Positions 7,548 through 10,000 of a stretch of DNA of 10,000 nucleotides are shown here, piece by piece. Position 1 is the stretch's first letter. Every line of letters starts with the position of its first letter. Below the pieces are notes generated by a model. That model worked only from the letters and a program-made list of their open reading frames with translations. It was not told the origin of the DNA and searched no databases. The stretch is from contig CM060335.1 in NCBI GenBank assembly GCA_030674155.1, positions 53,314,208 through 53,324,207 of the forward strand, read 5' to 3'. Origin of the DNA: Stramonita haemastoma (taxonomy: Eukaryota; Mollusca; Gastropoda; Neogastropoda; Muricidae). The translations under genes and the position numbers were made by a program.

Positions 7548-8411
7548 TTTTTTTTTTTTTTTTTTTTGCTGCCTCATCTTCCGTGACGCTCCTGTCCCCA
7601 CCGCTCCCACGCCGCTCGCTCGGATCTCCCCGCCACAGCTATGCCCAGGTTTGTCATGTCTCATCCCCAGGGGCGGAAGTCCACAGGGAGCTCATCGACA
7701 TTAGGCCGCTGCGGGGCCACCAGCCAGAGGGGCCCTGCACTTCTGCTGGGTCACTTTGGTGGTGTTCAGTGGTGCCTGTTCTGAGCTAACATACGCAGGA
7801 CACCACCTACTAAGCCCCCTACTAACGACAGTATTAGCTCAGTCGCGGAGCCAGACTGAGTGAGTCGCCCACCCCAGGTGGCGACACCACCACGTCCCTC
7901 AAACGACCTCTCCCCTCGAACATCCAACCCCGAGGGCTTTGACACAAACTCACCACGGGCACAGAAACGTATGGGGAAACCGAATCTGAGGTCACCATGA
8001 GACCAGAGCAACCGGGCCCACGGAATCAGAGGCAATTTTTTCATTGCATGATGATCGATGAGAATGAGGATGATGTAATGATGCTGCTGTGGAGGTGCAT
8101 ATGCTTGGAGACTACTTGACAGGGCTGTACTCTACGCTTACTATCATAATATATCCCGGCGTCAACCGGGCCCGAGAGATACAGACACCTGCAGTGTTGG
8201 TCAGGTAATTTGAGCAACACTCTCAAAGTCGCATCCGTAAAGTGGATGAAGCTCGACTGTGTGGTCCCAGTCTCCCCACTGAGCCCACAGCACACTCACT
8301 CTGGGTAGGAGCCGACCGGAGCCCGAAAAATCCCTATGACTCATGGGATTCGAACCCGCGACCTTCCAGTCCGGAATCCAAGGCGCTAACCACTGCGCCA
8401 TGGCGGCTGGT
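7548..8411 (-). mobile_element. Long tRNA-headed SINE-like retroelement, about 860 bp
   Basis: Exact 15-bp duplications flank a minus-strand insertion with a tRNA-like head at its right end: box A TGGCGCAGTGG (8400-8390) and box B GGTTCGAATCC (8356-8346), a perfect consensus. The 3' end is a long A tail, seen as T's at 7548-7567. The GC-rich interior stands out from the AT-rich surroundings. It may be two modules: a head part from 8411 to about 8042 and a second part from about 8035 to 7568, joined at an A6 (T6 at 8036-8041). At 864 bp it is longer than most SINEs. A T5 on the transcribed strand (8330-8326), about 80 bases from the start, could stop Pol III early. Frames of 92 and 84 codons inside look non-coding. 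I do not recognise the family. Confidence 0.88.
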
Positions 8412-8426
8412 CTGTTTCTCATTTTT
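8412..8426 (+). repeat. Right target-site duplication of the long SINE-like element
   Basis: This is an exact copy of 7533-7547, directly after the element's 5' end. Perfect identity points to recent insertion. Confidence 0.92.
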
Positions 8427-8693
8427 GTCACATCCTGCAGTCTATCATTTCATATTGTAATAACTTTGCTCAGAATTGTCCGATTTTGAATCTGTTTTTT
8501 TCCCCCATTGAATAGCCTTTTTATTGTAGATTAATAACTTGTAAATAATTAAAAACTGACCTCTGGTGCAATGTGACTCTTTATGTGGTGGAGCGTTACC
8601 TTTAAATGAAAATTTATTGTATTATTTTAAAGAGGATTCGCTGCAATGCAAATTTTCTATACAGAAATTGTTGTTCCCATAACCTATGCAGTA
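8427..8693. other. Unassigned non-coding sequence
   Basis: AT-rich DNA with several T runs. No gene or repeat is recognised. Confidence 0.5.
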
Positions 8694-9030
8694 TTTTTTT
8701 TTTAATTTTGATTTATTCTTTTATATCGAAGATACTGGAATAAGCACTCGTGTACTTTTTTACAGCCAGTCCCCACGTGCATGCAGTTCTGTAAATTTTG
8801 ACATCTGTTCCCACCGGCATACAATGGCCTACTTTTACGAAAGGCGGAACGGGATTTACGTGTGTGCAAGATTTTCTGCGTGTGTTCGCACACGGGGCCT
8901 CGGTTTATAGTCTCATCCGAAGGAATTTTGGGGGAGTGGAGTCGGCACTGATGTTAACTCCAGGGGAAAAAAATCCCTTCGAACGGGAATAGAACCCGAG
9001 TCGTCAAATTGTGTGCAATGTTCTGACCAC
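8694..9030 (-). mobile_element. Degenerate tRNA-SINE sharing a core with 5770-6175
   Basis: On the minus strand the head lies at 9030-8980 with a box B-like GGTTCTATTCC (8996-8986); the box A region is reduced to GTGGTCAGAAC at the junction. The body carries a core, on the plus strand CACACGGGGCCTCGGTTTAT (8889-8908) then TCTCATCCGAA, also present at 5994-6025 in the SINE at 5770-6175. The distal part (8706-8813) differs from that SINE but matches 3838-3960. The tail is A-rich, seen as T's at 8694-8703. A T7 on the transcribed strand (8973-8967) just after box B would stop Pol III. It is an old copy, probably 5'-truncated. Confidence 0.75.
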
Positions 9031-9303
9031 GATTGGGGAGCGAGGTATCGGAGACCTCAGTTTCTCTAGAGGCCAGCATCTTGAGGGCGGCGCCCATCTC
9101 CTCTCCCTCGCTGCTTTTCCTTCCCCGACCCTAAAGAGGGCAGGTACCCATTTACAGCTGGGTGAATTGAGGGGGGGGGGGGGGGGGGGGAGGAGGTTGT
9201 ACTTCAAAACCCAAGGCGTGCAAATGGTTACCCATCAGCTCGGTGACCATGCTCGATGCTGCTTAACATTAGCTCGGGGTAAGCGAGTGCTTTGACCACT
9301 CCC
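9031..9303 (-). mobile_element. SINE, chimeric tRNA/5S rRNA-like head, copy B
   Basis: The reverse complement aligns over nearly its whole length with copy A at 825-1124. The 5S-like segments lie at 9268-9251 and 9240-9227, and the shared body continues from about 9160 to 9040. It has lost several bases of the tRNA box A (the TAGCTCA part), so the tRNA-like start is damaged. A six-C run in copy A corresponds here to a 20-base homopolymer, G's at 9171-9190 on the plus strand. The TTACC-type tail of copy A is missing. The 3' end abuts the head of another SINE at 9030/9031 with no spacer. Confidence 0.87.
9171..9190. repeat. G20 homopolymer inside SINE copy B
   Basis: Twenty consecutive G's replace the C6 run (in SINE sense) seen in copy A. 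It probably expanded by replication slippage after insertion. Long G/C homopolymers are also prone to assembly error, so the exact length is uncertain. Confidence 0.9.
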
Positions 9304-9521
9304 CACTTTAAAGAAGAAAGCTGTTCTAAGACCCAGTGCTGTCATTATAATCTGAAACAGGCCAATCAATTAAGAGAGACGCCCTCATTTGCTGTAATCA
9401 GGGTTAATTGCTTTATAAGTCAGTTCATAAACATTTACTCATTAAATGATTTTTCATCTGTGTCTTGAACTTATTTTTGTTTTGTTTTTATATATTTTAA
9501 ACTTCTTGGGAGCTTGCTCCG

Positions 9522-9522
<1 letters not shown>
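9304..9522. other. Unassigned non-coding sequence upstream of the exon
   Basis: AT-rich DNA with no clear promoter element. If the exon at 9692 is internal to a transcript, this stretch is intron. An upstream 5' UTR exon could lie outside the window. Confidence 0.5.
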
Positions 9523-9602
<80 letters not shown>

Positions 9603-9630
9603 TGTGTGTGTGCGTGCGTGTGTGTGTGTG
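9523..9630. repeat. (TG)n dinucleotide microsatellite
   Basis: Pure TG runs from 9523 to 9595, then continues with A and C interruptions to 9630. It lies about 60 bases upstream of a predicted splice acceptor, with a T9 run (9651-9659) between them. Confidence 0.97.
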
Positions 9631-9670
9631 AAGGGCTAAAAACGTGCGGGTTTTTTTTTCTTGTAAACCA

Positions 9671-9691
9671 CTGTTCTTTCCTTCTTCACAG
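9671..9691 (+). promoter_or_regulatory. Probable 3' splice acceptor
   Basis: A pyrimidine-rich stretch, CTGTTCTTTCCTTCTTCACA, is followed by G, giving CAG at 9689-9691 with no other AG in the tract. The next base is G. This is a strong match to the metazoan acceptor consensus and lies 42 bases before the ATG at 9734. Confidence 0.75.
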
Positions 9692-9733
9692 GGTCGTGGA
9701 AGGTGAGTCTGCTGCTTATTCCCATTGAAAGAG

Positions 9734-10000
9734 ATGGCGGATGGTTTGGATTATCCCGGCGGTGGCCAGTCACATAGCATGTCTGGCAGTGTCAGTGCTG
9801 ACGCCGTGGGGTGGGGTCCAGCACAGCCTGACCCCCATTCCCCGTCAGAATTCCCAGAAACTGCACCAGTGTCCAGATGCGCAGTTTTGTCTGACTGCTG
9901 TTCAGAACAATCTGAGGCTCCTGAATTCGAATACCATGGTGTATTCATTCATCACAGAAAGGAAGGACGACTTGCGACCATGATCATGAAGAAACTGAAG
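9734..10000 (+). CDS. N-terminal coding exon of an unidentified protein, partial
   Basis: An ATG at 9734 opens a frame with no stop for exactly 89 codons up to the last base, so the gene continues to the right. The start context (GAG before, G after) fits the Kozak preference for a purine at -3 and G at +4. An in-frame TGA at 9704-9706 lies inside the predicted exon, supporting this ATG as the first. A good acceptor ends at 9691, giving 42 bases of 5' leader in the exon. The sequence is richer in GC than its surroundings. The protein begins MADGLDYPGGGQSHSM. Residues 1-50 or so are low in hydrophobicity, rich in Gly, Ser and Pro, and probably disordered. A Cys-containing stretch (CAVLSDCCSEQ) follows, then EFEYHGVFIHHRKEGRLATM and a basic KKLK end, which looks like the start of a folded domain. 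No signal peptide or membrane segment is visible. I do not recognise the family. Confidence 0.7.
   Translation, partial: MADGLDYPGGGQSHSMSGSVSADAVGWGPAQPDPHSPSEFPETAPVSRCAVLSDCCSEQSEAPEFEYHGVFIHHRKEGRLATMIMKKLK

Noticed and set aside
7766..8044. 92-codon minus-strand frame in the GC-rich stretch, a possible gene
   Set aside because: It lies wholly inside the retroelement bounded by exact 15-bp duplications, and its residues show no known domain. GC-rich DNA readily gives such frames.
8341..8411. Possible functional tRNA gene on the minus strand
   Set aside because: Boxes A and B are excellent, but the acceptor stem does not close, and the sequence continues into a SINE body flanked by target-site duplications.
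9741..9983. 80-codon plus-strand frame starting MVWIIP
   Set aside because: It overlaps the better-supported frame from 9734 in another phase and lacks equivalent start context; its stop at 9981 is irrelevant to the true frame.

Overview
This window looks like animal nuclear DNA, most likely from a mollusc and plausibly a gastropod. The base is AT-rich non-coding DNA packed with simple repeats, tRNA-derived SINEs and decayed ends of non-LTR retrotransposons (LINEs). One SINE body (5770-6175) resembles a tRNA-SINE I recall as widespread in molluscan genomes; that recollection, not a search, is the basis for the taxon. No bacterial-type operons, rRNA, CRISPR arrays or viral genes are visible.

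Layout. 1-600: (AC)n, alternating purine-pyrimidine tracts, (ACT)n and (GACA)n. 825-1124: complete SINE whose head joins a tRNA-like 5' half to a 5S rRNA-like internal promoter, with near-perfect target-site duplications. 1232-1340: inverted repeat. 1378-1439 and 4377-4438: two copies of an unnamed dispersed repeat. 1696-2074: three G-rich clusters. 2094-2236: LINE C-terminal remnant with a GATA-type tail. 2776-3296: second LINE C-terminus and 3' end. 3838-3960: 3' piece of a SINE that recurs at 8694-9030. 5265-5770: large compound trinucleotide array abutting the 3' end of a minus-strand SINE (5770-6175). 6276-6625: third LINE C-terminus. 7073-7156: (AC)n. 7548-8411: an approximately 860-bp minus-strand tRNA-headed retroelement with 15-bp duplications. 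8694-9030 and 9031-9303: two minus-strand SINEs end to end, the second being another copy of the tRNA/5S element. 9523-9630: (TG)n followed by T9 and a good splice acceptor.

Genes. The only convincing host coding sequence is at the right edge. An ATG at 9734 opens a frame that stays open for 89 codons to the last base, behind a splice acceptor at 9690-9691. It probably is the first coding exon of a protein-coding gene that continues to the right. I cannot name its product. Other open frames are products of simple repeats or pieces of retroelements.

Interactions. The SINEs carry Pol III promoter elements and no proteins, so they must have been mobilised in trans by LINE enzymes. The three LINE remnants are 5'-truncated and broken, and I cannot pair any of them with a particular SINE. 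The most interesting content is the modular build of the SINEs and the unannotated exon with its (TG)n-T9 acceptor region.
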